A stretch of 64,000 nucleotides of DNA from Streptomyces parvus (lineage in GTDB: Bacteria > Actinomycetota > Actinomycetes > Streptomycetales > Streptomycetaceae). The stretch is taken from positions 2,418,001 to 2,482,000 of the forward strand of contig NZ_CP135079.1 of assembly GCF_032121415.1 (NCBI RefSeq), in the 5' to 3' direction. Under the pieces are notes generated by a model. That model worked only from the letters and a program-made list of their open reading frames with translations. It was not told the origin of the DNA and searched no databases. Positions 28,515 to 37,568 of this stretch are shown one piece after another (position 1 is the first letter of the stretch; each line of letters begins with the position of its first letter). Made by a program: the position numbers and the translations under genes.

Positions 28515-29954
28515 ATGGGGAACCGCACCCCGCTCGCCGCCACGCTCGTGGCCAACTCCATCTCCACCGCAGGCACTTCACTGACCCTGATCGGCGTCCC
28601 CTGGTTCGTCCTGGAGACGACCGGGAGCGCGGGCCGGGCCGGGGTGGTCGCGTTCTGCGCCACCCTGCCGATCGTCGTCGCCGCGCTGATCGGCGGACCG
28701 GTCATCGACCGGTTCGGCCGCCGCCGGACGGCCGTCGCGTCCGACGCCGTGTGCGCGGCGGCCATCGCCGCGATCCCGCTGCTGCACTTCGCCGGGGTCC
28801 TCGACTTCTGGATGCTGTGCGCGCTCATGGCGCTCAACGGGTTCTCCCACACCCCGGGCAACACCGCGCGCTACGTCCTCATCCCCGACCTGGCCGAGCA
28901 CGCCGGGACCACGCTCCCCCGGGCCGCCAGCCTCTTCGACGCCGTCTCGCGCGGGGCCCGGATGGTCGGCGCGGCCCTCGCCGGGGTCCTCATCGCCTTC
29001 GTCGGCGCGGAGACGGTCCTGCTGCTGGACGCGGCGACCTTCGGGCTGTCCGCTCTGCTGGTCGCCGCAGGGGTACGGGGGGTGCGCGCGGCCGAACCGC
29101 GCACGGCAAAGGCCCCGGTCTCGCTGCGCGCCTACGGCTCCGAACTCCGCGAGGGTTACGCCCACCTGCTCGGCAACCGGCTACTGCTGGCGGTCGTGGT
29201 CATGGTGATGTTCATGAACGGCACCGACCAGGGCTGGAACGCGGTCCTGCTCCCGGTGCACGCCGAGGGCGAGCTGAGCGGCGCGCCCTCCATCGGACTG
29301 CTCACCGCGCTGTTCGGCGCGGGCGGCCTGACCGGGGCGCTGCTGTACGGGGCGGTGGGTCACCGGTTCTCGCGCCGGGCGGTGTTCACGGTGTGCGTGA
29401 TCCTGTGCGGTGCGCCGAGGTTCCTGGTCGCCGCGGTGACCGGGACGACGCTGCCGCTCGCGGTGACGATGCTGCTCGGCGGGGTCGCGGGCGGCGTGCT
29501 GAACCCGATCCTGACGACGGTGATCTACGAGCGCGTTCCGGACCGGCTGCGCAGCCGGGTCTCGGGGGCGCTGACGGCGGGCTGCGAGTTCGCGATGCCG
29601 GTGGGCGGGCTCGCGGCCGGGCTGCTGGTGGAGGGCGCGGGGGCGACGGGGGCGCTGCTGGCGATGGGCGCGGTCTTCTTCCTGGCCACGCTGAGCCCGC
29701 TGGTGTTCCCGTCCTGGCGGACACTGGACGACGTGCCGGGGGCGGGGGCGGTACAGGGCCTCCCGGGCGCCGGGCCCGTACGGGTCGCGCCGGGGGCGGA
29801 GGCGGTACGGCAGGTGGCGGGCGCGGAGCCCGCAAGGCCGGTGGCGGGCGCGGAGCCCGCAAGGCCGGTGGCGGGCGCGGAAGCCGTTCGGGCGGATTTG
29901 GTGCGGCCGCAGGTCAGCAGCTCGGGACCTTCCCGCCCGACTCCAGGGCCTTGA
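28515..29954 (+). CDS. MFS transporter (efflux type) with repetitive tail
   Basis: 479 residues with about twelve membrane helices in residues 1-400 (GGPVIDRFGRRRTAVASD is the loop 2-3 motif). It resembles the enterobactin-exporter/MFS_3 branch that moves drugs or siderophores outwards. GGAGGAAG lies just before the ATG at 28515. The last 75 residues are a Pro/Ala/Val-rich tail that includes a tandem VAGAEPARP repeat and ends inside the 3' part of the convergent Lon-like protease gene (41-base overlap). Confidence 0.88.
   Translation: MGNRTPLAATLVANSISTAGTSLTLIGVPWFVLETTGSAGRAGVVAFCATLPIVVAALIGGPVIDRFGRRRTAVASDAVCAAAIAAIPLLHFAGVLDFWMLCALMALNGFSHTPGNTARYVLIPDLAEHAGTTLPRAASLFDAVSRGARMVGAALAGVLIAFVGAETVLLLDAATFGLSALLVAAGVRGVRAAEPRTAKAPVSLRAYGSELREGYAHLLGNRLLLAVVVMVMFMNGTDQGWNAVLLPVHAEGELSGAPSIGLLTALFGAGGLTGALLYGAVGHRFSRRAVFTVCVILCGAPRFLVAAVTGTTLPLAVTMLLGGVAGGVLNPILTTVIYERVPDRLRSRVSGALTAGCEFAMPVGGLAAGLLVEGAGATGALLAMGAVFFLATLSPLVFPSWRTLDDVPGAGAVQGLPGAGPVRVAPGAEAVRQVAGAEPARPVAGAEPARPVAGAEAVRADLVRPQVSSSGPSRPTPGP
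29814..29886. repeat. 27-bp tandem repeat in the MFS gene tail
   Basis: Two perfect 27-base copies (29814-29840, 29841-29867) and a partial third. They encode VAGAEPARP units in frame. Adjacent related sequence suggests ongoing expansion by slippage. Confidence 0.85.
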
Positions 29955-30702
29955 GCGAGCCGACCGCGTCCTTCAGCGCGGAGACGGGCACGATCCGCAG
30001 CCCGTCGGGCGCCTCGGCCTCCGCCTGACGGCACTCGGCCTTCGGTACGAGGAAGACGCTCGCCCCGTCTCGGTCGGCGCCCTGGACCTTCATCGACACG
30101 CCGCCGACCGCGCCGACCTTGCCGTCCGCGGTGATCGTCCCCGTACCGGCGATGGTGCGGCCGCCGGTGAGATCGCCGCCGGAGCCGTTGCCGTCGAGCT
30201 TGTCGATGATGCCGAGGGAGAGGAAGAGCCCGGCACTGGGGCCGCCGATGTCGCCGAGGTCCACATCGATCCGCATCGAGCCGGGCTCGCGGTCCAGGTA
30301 GTTCAGGGCGGCGTCCACGGCGACGTTCTGCGACTCCCTCATGTCGTCGAGGTTGTGCTTCTCGATCTCCTTCTCGGAGCCACCGGTGGGGTAGACGGCG
30401 TCGCGCGGCATGACCGCCCGGTCGGTCCGGAACCAGCTGTCGAACACCTCGCGGATGCGGACGTCCGCCTTCGGCCCGGTGGCGAGGATCGTCGTCATCC
30501 GCAGCTGCCCGTCGGTGGGCCGGGTCTCGGCGCCGGTGATGGTGATCACCGGCCGCCCGTCGTCCTTGCCGAGCACGTCCGCGGTCACGCCGGGCCGCGC
30601 CAGGGTGAAGGGCAGCGGCGCGAGGGCCGCCGTACCGAACAGGGCGAGGACGGGGAGTGCGCAGAGGGCGAGGACGCGGGGGCGCGAGAGACGAGAGAGC
30701 AC
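29914..30702 (-). CDS. Lon-like (S16 family) secreted or membrane-anchored serine protease, no PDZ domain
   Basis: 262 residues. The N-terminal hydrophobic segment (VLALCALPVLALFGTAALA) is a signal or anchor. The S16 Ser-Lys dyad is seen: Ser in GGPSAGLFLSLGI and Lys in DGKVGAVGGVSMKVQGA. The YlbL/Rv3194c relatives are usually around 340 residues with a PDZ domain between anchor and protease; here that segment is too short to hold one. It would act outside the membrane. The 3' end overlaps the MFS gene. Confidence 0.85.
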   Translation of the reverse strand: MLSRLSRPRVLALCALPVLALFGTAALAPLPFTLARPGVTADVLGKDDGRPVITITGAETRPTDGQLRMTTILATGPKADVRIREVFDSWFRTDRAVMPRDAVYPTGGSEKEIEKHNLDDMRESQNVAVDAALNYLDREPGSMRIDVDLGDIGGPSAGLFLSLGIIDKLDGNGSGGDLTGGRTIAGTGTITADGKVGAVGGVSMKVQGADRDGASVFLVPKAECRQAEAEAPDGLRIVPVSALKDAVGSLKALESGGKVPSC

Positions 30703-30850
30703 GCACCCAATCTAGCCGCCGCACCGGAACGGGAACGCGCCAGGCGTACGCCGCCCGGCACTCCCCTGACCCCGTGCGCCCCGTACGCGTACGGCCCGTA
30801 CGGGCACACCCCGCGCCGGCCCGGGTACGGGGTACAGGCGTGGGTACCGC

Positions 30851-31495
30851 CTACCGCAGCGCGTCCGCCACTTCCCGGGCGGCGTCGAGCACGCGGGGCC
30901 CGACCCGTTCCGGTACGGCGTCGGCGAGCATCACGACACCGACGCTGCCCTCGACGCCCGAGACCCCGACCAGAGGCGCGGCCGCCCCGCTGGCTCCGGC
31001 TTCGAGTTCGCCGTGGGTCAGGGTGTAGCCGGGGTGACCGGACTCGGTGGCCTGCCGGGCGGACAGGATGGCCCGGCCCGCGGCACCCCGGTCCAGGGGG
31101 TGGCGGAAGCCGGCCCGGTAGGCGACGTGGTAGTCGGTCCAGGTGGGCTCGACCACGGCGACCGCGAGGGCGTCGCTGCCGTCGACGAGCGTGAGGTGGG
31201 CGGTGGCCCCTATGTCCTCGGCCAGGGAGCGCAGCGCGGGCAGCGCCGCTTCCCGGACGAGCGGGTGGACCTGTCTGCCGAGCCGCAGCACACCGAGGCC
31301 GACCCGGGCGCGGCCGCCCAGGTCGCGGCGTACCAGAGCATGCTGCTCCAGGGTGGCGAGCAGCCGGTAGACGACGGTCCGGTTGACACCGAGCTTGTTG
31401 GACAGCTCGGTCACGGTCAGGCCGTGGTCGGTGTCGGCGAGCAGTTTGAGGACGCGCAGTCCTCGGTCGAGCGTCTGGGAAGTCTCCGCTGTCAC
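30851..31495 (-). CDS. IclR-family transcriptional regulator
   Basis: 214 residues from GTG 31495, with GAGGAGAGG 6-14 bases upstream. N-terminal HTH (TVTELSNKLGVNRTVVYRLLATLEQH, residues about 25-50) and a C-terminal effector domain (TAHLTLVDGSDALAVAVVEP, RHPLDRGAAGRAIL). The C-terminal domain is on the short side for the family. No adjacent target operon is obvious. The 148 bases after it contain CGTACG-rich palindromes around 30777-30815. Confidence 0.88.
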   Translation of the reverse strand: MTAETSQTLDRGLRVLKLLADTDHGLTVTELSNKLGVNRTVVYRLLATLEQHALVRRDLGGRARVGLGVLRLGRQVHPLVREAALPALRSLAEDIGATAHLTLVDGSDALAVAVVEPTWTDYHVAYRAGFRHPLDRGAAGRAILSARQATESGHPGYTLTHGELEAGASGAAAPLVGVSGVEGSVGVVMLADAVPERVGPRVLDAAREVADALR

Positions 31496-32033
31496 GACGC
31501 CCTCTCCTCTTCGGGGTGAGCGACGACGGCCCTGCTCCGACGGTTGCGACGCCGGTCCCAGCGGCGACGCACGGAGAGGCCGCCGGTCTGGCAAGGCACC
31601 GGCTGCGCTCCGCGGCGGCGTTGCCACGGGGCGTTCATATGGCGGGGACAGTAGCGAGCCAGTCCGCTCAGCGGAAGTCCTCGTCCAGAATCCGGTCCCC
31701 GGACGTGAGGCCCCGGAACGGCGCGCGCATAAGGGCCGGTCAGCGGGGTGACGTCCGGAAAGCGAACATCTACGCGCGTTCACGTGTCACGACTCCGCCG
31801 GGTCGGCGCGTCCACAGATGTGAACCATCGTTAACAACGTGTGAAGGATTTGATACGCGATTCTTTGCGCTTCCCCCTCGAACTCCGGGGGCCGGTGGAT
31901 GCCGGGAGTGCTGACTGTTCGAAGTCTGTGAGGAACAACGGTTCGGGCGTCGTCCGGTCCGCCTGATTGGTAGCTTCCCTGGCACCCGGCCGTCCGCAGT
32001 GAACGGCCGGGCTCACGGGAGGCGTTCGGATCC
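31496..32033. other. 538-base gap upstream of module A
   Basis: No gene is supported here: the open frames lack coding bias and overlap the IclR upstream region. The right part (about 31790-32000) has lower GC than the flanks, as expected for promoter DNA, and a hairpin CCGGCCGTCC...GAACGGCCGG lies near 31986-32010, just before the first module A gene. No confident -35/-10 pair was found. Confidence 0.5.
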
Positions 32034-32486
32034 ATGGCATGGGATGAGTGGGAGCGACTGAAGGCCGAGGCGGCCGACCAGCAGTCGCCCCGGATGCGGT
32101 TGAATCAGGTACCGCCGGAACCGAGTGGTGGAGGCGGCAGCCAGCAGGGGGACCTGGCGGTCAACCAGACGGATCTGGCCGCGATCGGAGACGCCGCCTT
32201 CGAACTCCATCAGGATTTCGGCCGGGTCAGCGAGCACGCCCGAGCCGCTTCCCAGAAGGCAGCCGGAGGGTTGAAGACTCAGGGGTTCGCTCTCGGCGGC
32301 GCGTTGGACCATGTGGCCTCGCGCTGGATCGACCAGTCCAGGTCGTTGCTGGACGCCACCGCCCATATCTCCAACCACCTCGACTTCACCAAGGGTGCCC
32401 ACGCGGGCGACGAGGTCCACATCTCGGGAACGGTCAGCAGCATCGCCACGCTCGACGCGGGCTTCAACGAGAGGAAGGGCGCCTGA
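32034..32486 (+). CDS. Module A adaptor: T7SS-associated small protein
   Basis: 150 residues, mostly helical, no signal peptide. It begins MAWDEWERLKAEAADQQ and ends with DATAHISNHLDFTKGAHAG plus a short beta part. The same ends are found in the 78-residue protein at 41924-42160 (SCAHISNHLDYTKAQHAKG), but the middle about 60 residues (helices around GDAAFELHQDFGRVSEHARA) are present only here. The helical layout and coupling (TGATG overlap) to a WXG-motif protein suggest a chaperone or secretion partner in an ESX/type VII context. Function unproven. Confidence 0.75.
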   Translation: MAWDEWERLKAEAADQQSPRMRLNQVPPEPSGGGGSQQGDLAVNQTDLAAIGDAAFELHQDFGRVSEHARAASQKAAGGLKTQGFALGGALDHVASRWIDQSRSLLDATAHISNHLDFTKGAHAGDEVHISGTVSSIATLDAGFNERKGA

Positions 32487-34786
32487 TGGATCTCGACGCT
32501 CTCCGCTTCGGCAACTTCTCCCAGCTCGGTGAGGCGATCACCGACTGGGAGCAGATGGTCAAGAAGCTGGCAACCCTCAAGAGCGACGCCAAGGACAACC
32601 TGGGGGGCAAGGCGGCAAAGGCACGGTGGGCCGGGGAAAACGCGACCGTGACCCGGTCCTTCGTGGACAAGACCGCGGCGGAGTTCGCCGACGCGCACAC
32701 CCAGGCCCGTACGGTCGCCCGCATCCTCGGCGACACCCGGGACGAGCTGGTCGCCTTCCGCGACGGACTCATCGAGGTGATCTCGCAAGGTGCGAAGAAG
32801 AACCTGACGGTGAGAGACACCGGCGACGGGTCGTTCACCGTGACGATGAATATCCACCCCGACCGTGCCGCCAAAGGCACCACGCTCCCCGAGCACAGCC
32901 AGAGCGACGTGGACGGCCTGCGCGACCAGGTCCAGGCGATCCTGCAGAAGGCCACGCGCAGCGACACCACCGCGTCCGAGGCGCTGCGGCTCATCGTGGA
33001 CCAGGCCAAGCACGGATTCTCCGGGGCCGACTACGCGGACCGGGATTCCGCGGCCAAGGCGATCGCCGAGGCCAAGGCACTCGCCGAGATCCTCAGGAAG
33101 GACCCGACCGACGTCACGACAACCGAGCTGAACACGATCAACACCACACTGGCCAAGTACGGCAAGGATCCGTTGTTCGCGGAGAGACTCGCCACCTCCA
33201 CGGCACCTGAAGGGCTGCTGAAGTTCTACGCCGGGATCGCCGACCCGTACCAGGGCTACGGTGCCGACCCGAAGCGGCTGGAGCAGGCCAAACTCCTCCA
33301 GAAGAACCTGGGCGTCGCCCTGGGCACGGCCACGCTCTCCGACAGCGCCGCCATGCGGTCCTGGGAGCAGAAGATGGTCAAACTGGGGCCGGAAGAGCTG
33401 GGCACGGATCACGCCAACAACCCCCGTGGGTTCGCCGTCATGAGCAATCTCATGCGGTTCGGCGACTACGACGACCAGTTCCTCAACGACTACGGCGAGA
33501 AGCTCGTGGCGTATGACAAGGAACGCAACGTCGAGAACATGAGCCCGTGGATCAACAACTGGAACAACGGCGACCTGAACTTCTACAGCAAGAACGACCG
33601 GGGCCGCGACCCCATGACCGGATTTCTGGAAGCCCTCGGCCACAACCCCGGCGCCGCGACGGACTTCTTCGCCCAGCCGGACGGTGCGGGTGCGGGAGTC
33701 GACAAGGAAGCCGAGCTCAACGAGAACCTGAAGTACCTGACGAAAGACCGTATCTGGCTGTCCGACGCCTACATCATGGGCGGCGACGACAAGGTCATCG
33801 CCGGTCATGACTCCCTCGGCCACGCACTGGAGGCGGCCACCACCGGGTACGTCTACGACGCCGATCCGATGACCGCCAAGGATCCGATGATCCCCGGCAA
33901 TCGCGATATGCGCACCGCGGAGACGGCCGGTGTCATGGAGCAGGTCGTGTTCCTGTACGGAAGCGAGGACGGGCCGAAGATGCTCCACGAACAGTCCCAA
34001 CTCGCCGACAGTCTCGGCAAGATGGGGGCGGCGTACATCGATGACATCGACTACAGCATGTCAGGCGTCGGAGACCGGGCGAAGGACGACGCGCTCTTCC
34101 CGCCGAAGTATCAGGGGCGCGCGGACTTCGGTGAACAAGGGGCCATCAACTTCCTCAGTGTGATCGGTCAGAACGAGACGTCGCACGGAGTCGTCTCGGC
34201 GGCGCAGCACCTGTACACGTTGAGCATGCTCGACGCCCACCCGCCCACCAGCGAGGCGAACATGAACAACGCGCATGACGCCTTGACGACCGGCGGCGAG
34301 GTGCGGGGCATCCTCGACCACTCGCGCGTCCAGCAGGCGGAGGAGACGTACAAGGACGAGGCGGACGAGCAGAACAAGTCACTGGGACGCTCCGGTGACT
34401 GGGTCAAGCTGGGCGCCGGCGTCGTGGTGGGAGGCGGCATCGCCGCTATCCCCCTGCCCGGTTCGACCGCCGCGGCGCTGGTGGTCGCACCGCTGGCCGC
34501 GGACACCGTCGGCAACGCGGTCAACACCTTCATCGGGCACGAGATCGACAAGGGTCTTGAAGGGTCCGAGAAGGACCCGACGGAAAAGGCACAGCTCACC
34601 AGTCAGGAGTTCTACTCCCAGGGAATCCGGCAACAGGCCGACGCCTACGCGACATACATCGGGGCGGACCCCGACGTCAAGAATGACACAAATCTCCGGG
34701 ATTGGCCGCAGCACATCGAAAGCAGCTACTTCGGCACAGGATCCCAACAGAACGACTACCGAGGGCGCCCCGCCTACAAGGACTGA
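32486..34786 (+). CDS. Module A large WXG-motif protein (putative T7SS substrate)
   Basis: 766 residues from ATG 32486. Residues 1-100 form a WXG100/LXG-like helical hairpin: DWEQMVKKLATL, then W48-A49-G50, then FVDKTAAEFADA. A long helical middle of about 550 residues follows (repeated DPYQGYGADP, ANNPRGFAVMSNLM, EALGHNPGAATDFFA elements), possibly related to the DUF6571 proteins. Near residues 640-680 is a Gly/Ala-rich hydrophobic stretch, then a charged tail. No toxin catalytic motif was recognised. The paralogue at 41239-41904 keeps the two ends and lacks the middle. Confidence 0.78.
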   Translation: MDLDALRFGNFSQLGEAITDWEQMVKKLATLKSDAKDNLGGKAAKARWAGENATVTRSFVDKTAAEFADAHTQARTVARILGDTRDELVAFRDGLIEVISQGAKKNLTVRDTGDGSFTVTMNIHPDRAAKGTTLPEHSQSDVDGLRDQVQAILQKATRSDTTASEALRLIVDQAKHGFSGADYADRDSAAKAIAEAKALAEILRKDPTDVTTTELNTINTTLAKYGKDPLFAERLATSTAPEGLLKFYAGIADPYQGYGADPKRLEQAKLLQKNLGVALGTATLSDSAAMRSWEQKMVKLGPEELGTDHANNPRGFAVMSNLMRFGDYDDQFLNDYGEKLVAYDKERNVENMSPWINNWNNGDLNFYSKNDRGRDPMTGFLEALGHNPGAATDFFAQPDGAGAGVDKEAELNENLKYLTKDRIWLSDAYIMGGDDKVIAGHDSLGHALEAATTGYVYDADPMTAKDPMIPGNRDMRTAETAGVMEQVVFLYGSEDGPKMLHEQSQLADSLGKMGAAYIDDIDYSMSGVGDRAKDDALFPPKYQGRADFGEQGAINFLSVIGQNETSHGVVSAAQHLYTLSMLDAHPPTSEANMNNAHDALTTGGEVRGILDHSRVQQAEETYKDEADEQNKSLGRSGDWVKLGAGVVVGGGIAAIPLPGSTAAALVVAPLAADTVGNAVNTFIGHEIDKGLEGSEKDPTEKAQLTSQEFYSQGIRQQADAYATYIGADPDVKNDTNLRDWPQHIESSYFGTGSQQNDYRGRPAYKD

Positions 34787-34826
34787 CGCCCGCCCACTCC
34801 GAATCTCCCTTAAGGCAGCGAATGCC

Positions 34827-35486
34827 ATGCGCAACAGACCGCACTGGGTGCTCTGCGGGGGCCTGATACTCCTCACCGCCACCGCCTGCACCGACGACGG
34901 GAGCGGCAAGGAAGCCACGCTCTCGGCATCACAGGTGTGTGACAGCACACTGACCCCGCCGTCGGCGAAAGCCCTCGAGCACCTGGCATCGACCGAGCGT
35001 TTCACCGAACTCTCCGGCACCGACCAGCAGGGAGAAGCGAACGAGTTCTCTCTGGAACTGGCGGCGAAAAGGCTCCATGGAGAAGTGAAGGAACGCAACA
35101 TCTGCATGGTCTACAAGGCAGGAAATGACAGCGGAATCCCGTTGCTCAAGATCGAGTTCGAGCCGACGGAGAATCATCCCGTCCCGGAGGGGGAAGTGCG
35201 GAAAGCAGACAAGGACCGGATCGTCTTCCCTCTGGGCTCCTATGCCGAAGTCAACGGCGACAGCGGTGCGAACCTGTATTTCGCCTGCTCGACCAGGGGG
35301 CCCGAGGGCACCTCGCCCTTTGTCTGGGCGAGAATGTACTCGTCCGGCGGCCAGCTGGCTCCAGGCTCCTCACCGGAGAACCGGCTGGCCGTCCTCAACG
35401 ACGTCGCCCGCGGCCTGGCCGAGCAGCTGGGCTGCTCGGATGAGGCCGCGCTGCCGGACCGGGTCCCCTCCCCCAAGAACGGCTGA
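34827..35486 (+). CDS. Module A lipoprotein with four conserved cysteines
   Basis: 219 residues from ATG 34827. The signal ends in the lipobox TATAC, acylated near Cys21. The mature domain has cysteines in VCDSTL, NICMVY, YFACST and QLGCSD; the same four contexts occur in the module B lipoprotein (LCGGTA, DICQVF, QFACRS, ELGCEN), so two disulfides are plausible. It should sit on the outer membrane face. It starts 40 bases after the large WXG protein and is the last gene before a strong terminator. Confidence 0.8.
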   Translation: MRNRPHWVLCGGLILLTATACTDDGSGKEATLSASQVCDSTLTPPSAKALEHLASTERFTELSGTDQQGEANEFSLELAAKRLHGEVKERNICMVYKAGNDSGIPLLKIEFEPTENHPVPEGEVRKADKDRIVFPLGSYAEVNGDSGANLYFACSTRGPEGTSPFVWARMYSSGGQLAPGSSPENRLAVLNDVARGLAEQLGCSDEAALPDRVPSPKNG

Positions 35487-35510
35487 CGGCCGGAGCGAAC
35501 GGCAAGCGAG

Positions 35511-35564
35511 GAGGGGGGCGGGGGCGGGACGCGTACACATACGCGTCCCGCCCCCTCCCCCCTC
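35511..35564. terminator. Very long perfect-type bidirectional hairpin
   Basis: 25-base arms (35511-35535 and 35540-35564) with one mismatch and a CACA loop. It sits midway between convergent stops at 35486 and 35584, with no U-tract. Confidence 0.9.
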
Positions 35565-35583
35565 CCTGACCTTGCCTTTCCGC

Positions 35584-37368
35584 TCACTTCATCCGCGTCG
35601 CCCACTCCTGGACCTTCGCGATGCGCGTCTGGATCTGGTGGGCCGTGGCCTCCGCGCTCGGCGGGCCGCCGCAGACGCGGCGCAGTTCGTTGTGGATCAC
35701 GCCGTGCGGCTTGCCGCTCTGGTGGGTGTAGGCGGAGACCATCGTGTTGAGCTGCTTGCGCAGGCTCAGCAGCTGCTTGTGCGTGACCACGGGCCGGGCC
35801 TCGGCGGGCTTCTCCAGGAGGTCGGCCTCCTCGGCCGGCTTCTGGCGGCTGTGGGCGATCTGCCGGCTCTGCCGCTTCTGGAGGAGGAGCTGCACCTGGT
35901 CCGGCTCCAGGAGCCCGGGGATGCCCAGGTAGTCCTGCTCCTCCTCGGAGCCGGGGTGGGCCTGCATGCCGAACTCGGCGCCGTCGTACAGCACCCGGTC
36001 GAAGACGGCGTCGGACTCCAGCGCTTCGAAGGGCAGCTGGTCCTCGGTCTCCTCGTCCTCCAGCCTCTCGGCGTCGGCGAGGAGCTTGTCCTCCTCCGAG
36101 AAGGGGTTCTCCTCGTCGCTGCCCTTCTTCGGCTTGTCGAGCACGTGGTCGCGCTCGACCTCCATCTCGTTGGCGAAGTCGAGGAGCATCGGGATGGTCG
36201 GCAGGAAGACGGAGGCGGTCTCGCCGCGCCTGCGGGACCGCACGAAGCGGCCGACGGCCTGGGCGAAGAAGAGCGGCGTCGAGATGGTGGTCGCGTACAC
36301 GCCGACCGCGAGCCGTGGCACGTCGACGCCTTCGGACACCATCCGGACCGCGACCATCCAGCGCGACTCGTCCCCGCTGAACTGGTCGATCTTCTTCGAG
36401 GCGGCCTTCTCGTCGGAGAGGACCACGGTCGCCGACTCCCCGGTGACCTTCTTCAGGATCTTGGCGTAGGCGCGGGCCGATTCCTGGTCGGTGGCGATGA
36501 CGAGGCCGCCCGCGTCGGGGATGCCCTTGCGGACCTCGGTGAGCCGCTTGTCGGCGGCGGCGAGGACGTTCGGGATCCAGTCGCCGGTGGGCGCGAGCGC
36601 GGTGCGCCAGGCCTGGCCGATGGCGTCCTTGGTCATCGGCTCGCCGAGGCGGGCGGCGATCTCGTCCCCGGCCTTCGTACGCCAGCGCATGTTGCCGCTG
36701 TAGCTGAGGAAGATGACCGGGCGGACGACGCCGTCGGCGAGGGCGTTGCCGTAGCCGTAGGTGTAGTCGGCCGAGGACCGGCGGATGCCGTCGTTGCCCT
36801 CCTCGTACTGGACGAAGGGGATGGGGTTGGTGTCCGACCGGAACGGCGTACCGGTCAGGGCGAGCCGCCGGGTCGCCGGGTCGAACGCCTCCTGGCATGC
36901 CTCGCCCCAGGACTTGGAGTCACCGGCGTGGTGGATCTCGTCGAGGATGACGAGCGTCTTGCGCTGCTCGCAGCGGTTGCGGTGCAGCATCGGGCGGACA
37001 CCGACACCGGCGTACGTCACGGCGACCCCGTGGTACTCCTTGCTCAGCGGACCGGCGCTGTAGTCGGGGTCGAGCTTGATCCCTATCCGGGCGGCAGCCT
37101 CCGCCCACTGCTTCTTGAGGTGCTCGGTCGGGGCGACGACGGTGACCTGCTGCACGACATGGTGGTGCAGCAGCCACGACGCGAGGGTCAGCGCGAACGT
37201 GGTCTTGCCGGCGCCGGGCGTCGCGACGGCGAGGAAGTCGCGCGGCTGCTCCTGGACGTACCTCTCCATGGCGCCTTGCTGCCAGGCTCGCAGCTTGTTG
37301 GCGGTGCCCCAGGGGGCACGGCCGGGGAAGGCGGGTGAGAGGTGGTGGGAGGCGGTGGTAGTAGTCAC
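35584..37368 (-). CDS. DEAD/DEAH-box superfamily II helicase
   Basis: 594 residues. Motif I ATPGAGKTTFA (about residue 50), motif II VILDEIHHAGD, motif III LTGTPFRSD, and motif VI QAVGRFVRSRR identify an SF2 DNA/RNA translocase of the type III restriction/UvrB-like branch. Residues 420-594 are Glu/Lys-rich helices with no known domain. It stands alone, with no methyltransferase or nuclease gene nearby, so a defence role is not supported. The 200 bases upstream contain a TTGACC element but no clear -10. Confidence 0.9.
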   Translation of the reverse strand: MTTTTASHHLSPAFPGRAPWGTANKLRAWQQGAMERYVQEQPRDFLAVATPGAGKTTFALTLASWLLHHHVVQQVTVVAPTEHLKKQWAEAAARIGIKLDPDYSAGPLSKEYHGVAVTYAGVGVRPMLHRNRCEQRKTLVILDEIHHAGDSKSWGEACQEAFDPATRRLALTGTPFRSDTNPIPFVQYEEGNDGIRRSSADYTYGYGNALADGVVRPVIFLSYSGNMRWRTKAGDEIAARLGEPMTKDAIGQAWRTALAPTGDWIPNVLAAADKRLTEVRKGIPDAGGLVIATDQESARAYAKILKKVTGESATVVLSDEKAASKKIDQFSGDESRWMVAVRMVSEGVDVPRLAVGVYATTISTPLFFAQAVGRFVRSRRRGETASVFLPTIPMLLDFANEMEVERDHVLDKPKKGSDEENPFSEEDKLLADAERLEDEETEDQLPFEALESDAVFDRVLYDGAEFGMQAHPGSEEEQDYLGIPGLLEPDQVQLLLQKRQSRQIAHSRQKPAEEADLLEKPAEARPVVTHKQLLSLRKQLNTMVSAYTHQSGKPHGVIHNELRRVCGGPPSAEATAHQIQTRIAKVQEWATRMK

Positions 37369-37568
37369 GGTCTCCGGTTCGGGGCTCTCGGGTACGTGGG
37401 GCGCTGCCCGTACCGCACCCGGCCCGAAGGAACCGGCCCGCGATACGACAACCGGGCCACCTTACCGGGGGCCGGGTCGTGAACCCGTACGAACGGGCCG
37501 TGGTTCGGGCCCGTTGAGACCCTCTTCACAGGTACGGCTACCGGGTCAACCCCTGTTCCGCGGTACCC

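Noticed and set aside
35584-37368. DEAD/DEAH helicase as part of a phage-defence system with the WXG modules
   Set aside because: It is on the opposite strand from module A, behind a strong terminator, with no nuclease, methyltransferase or sensor gene nearby.
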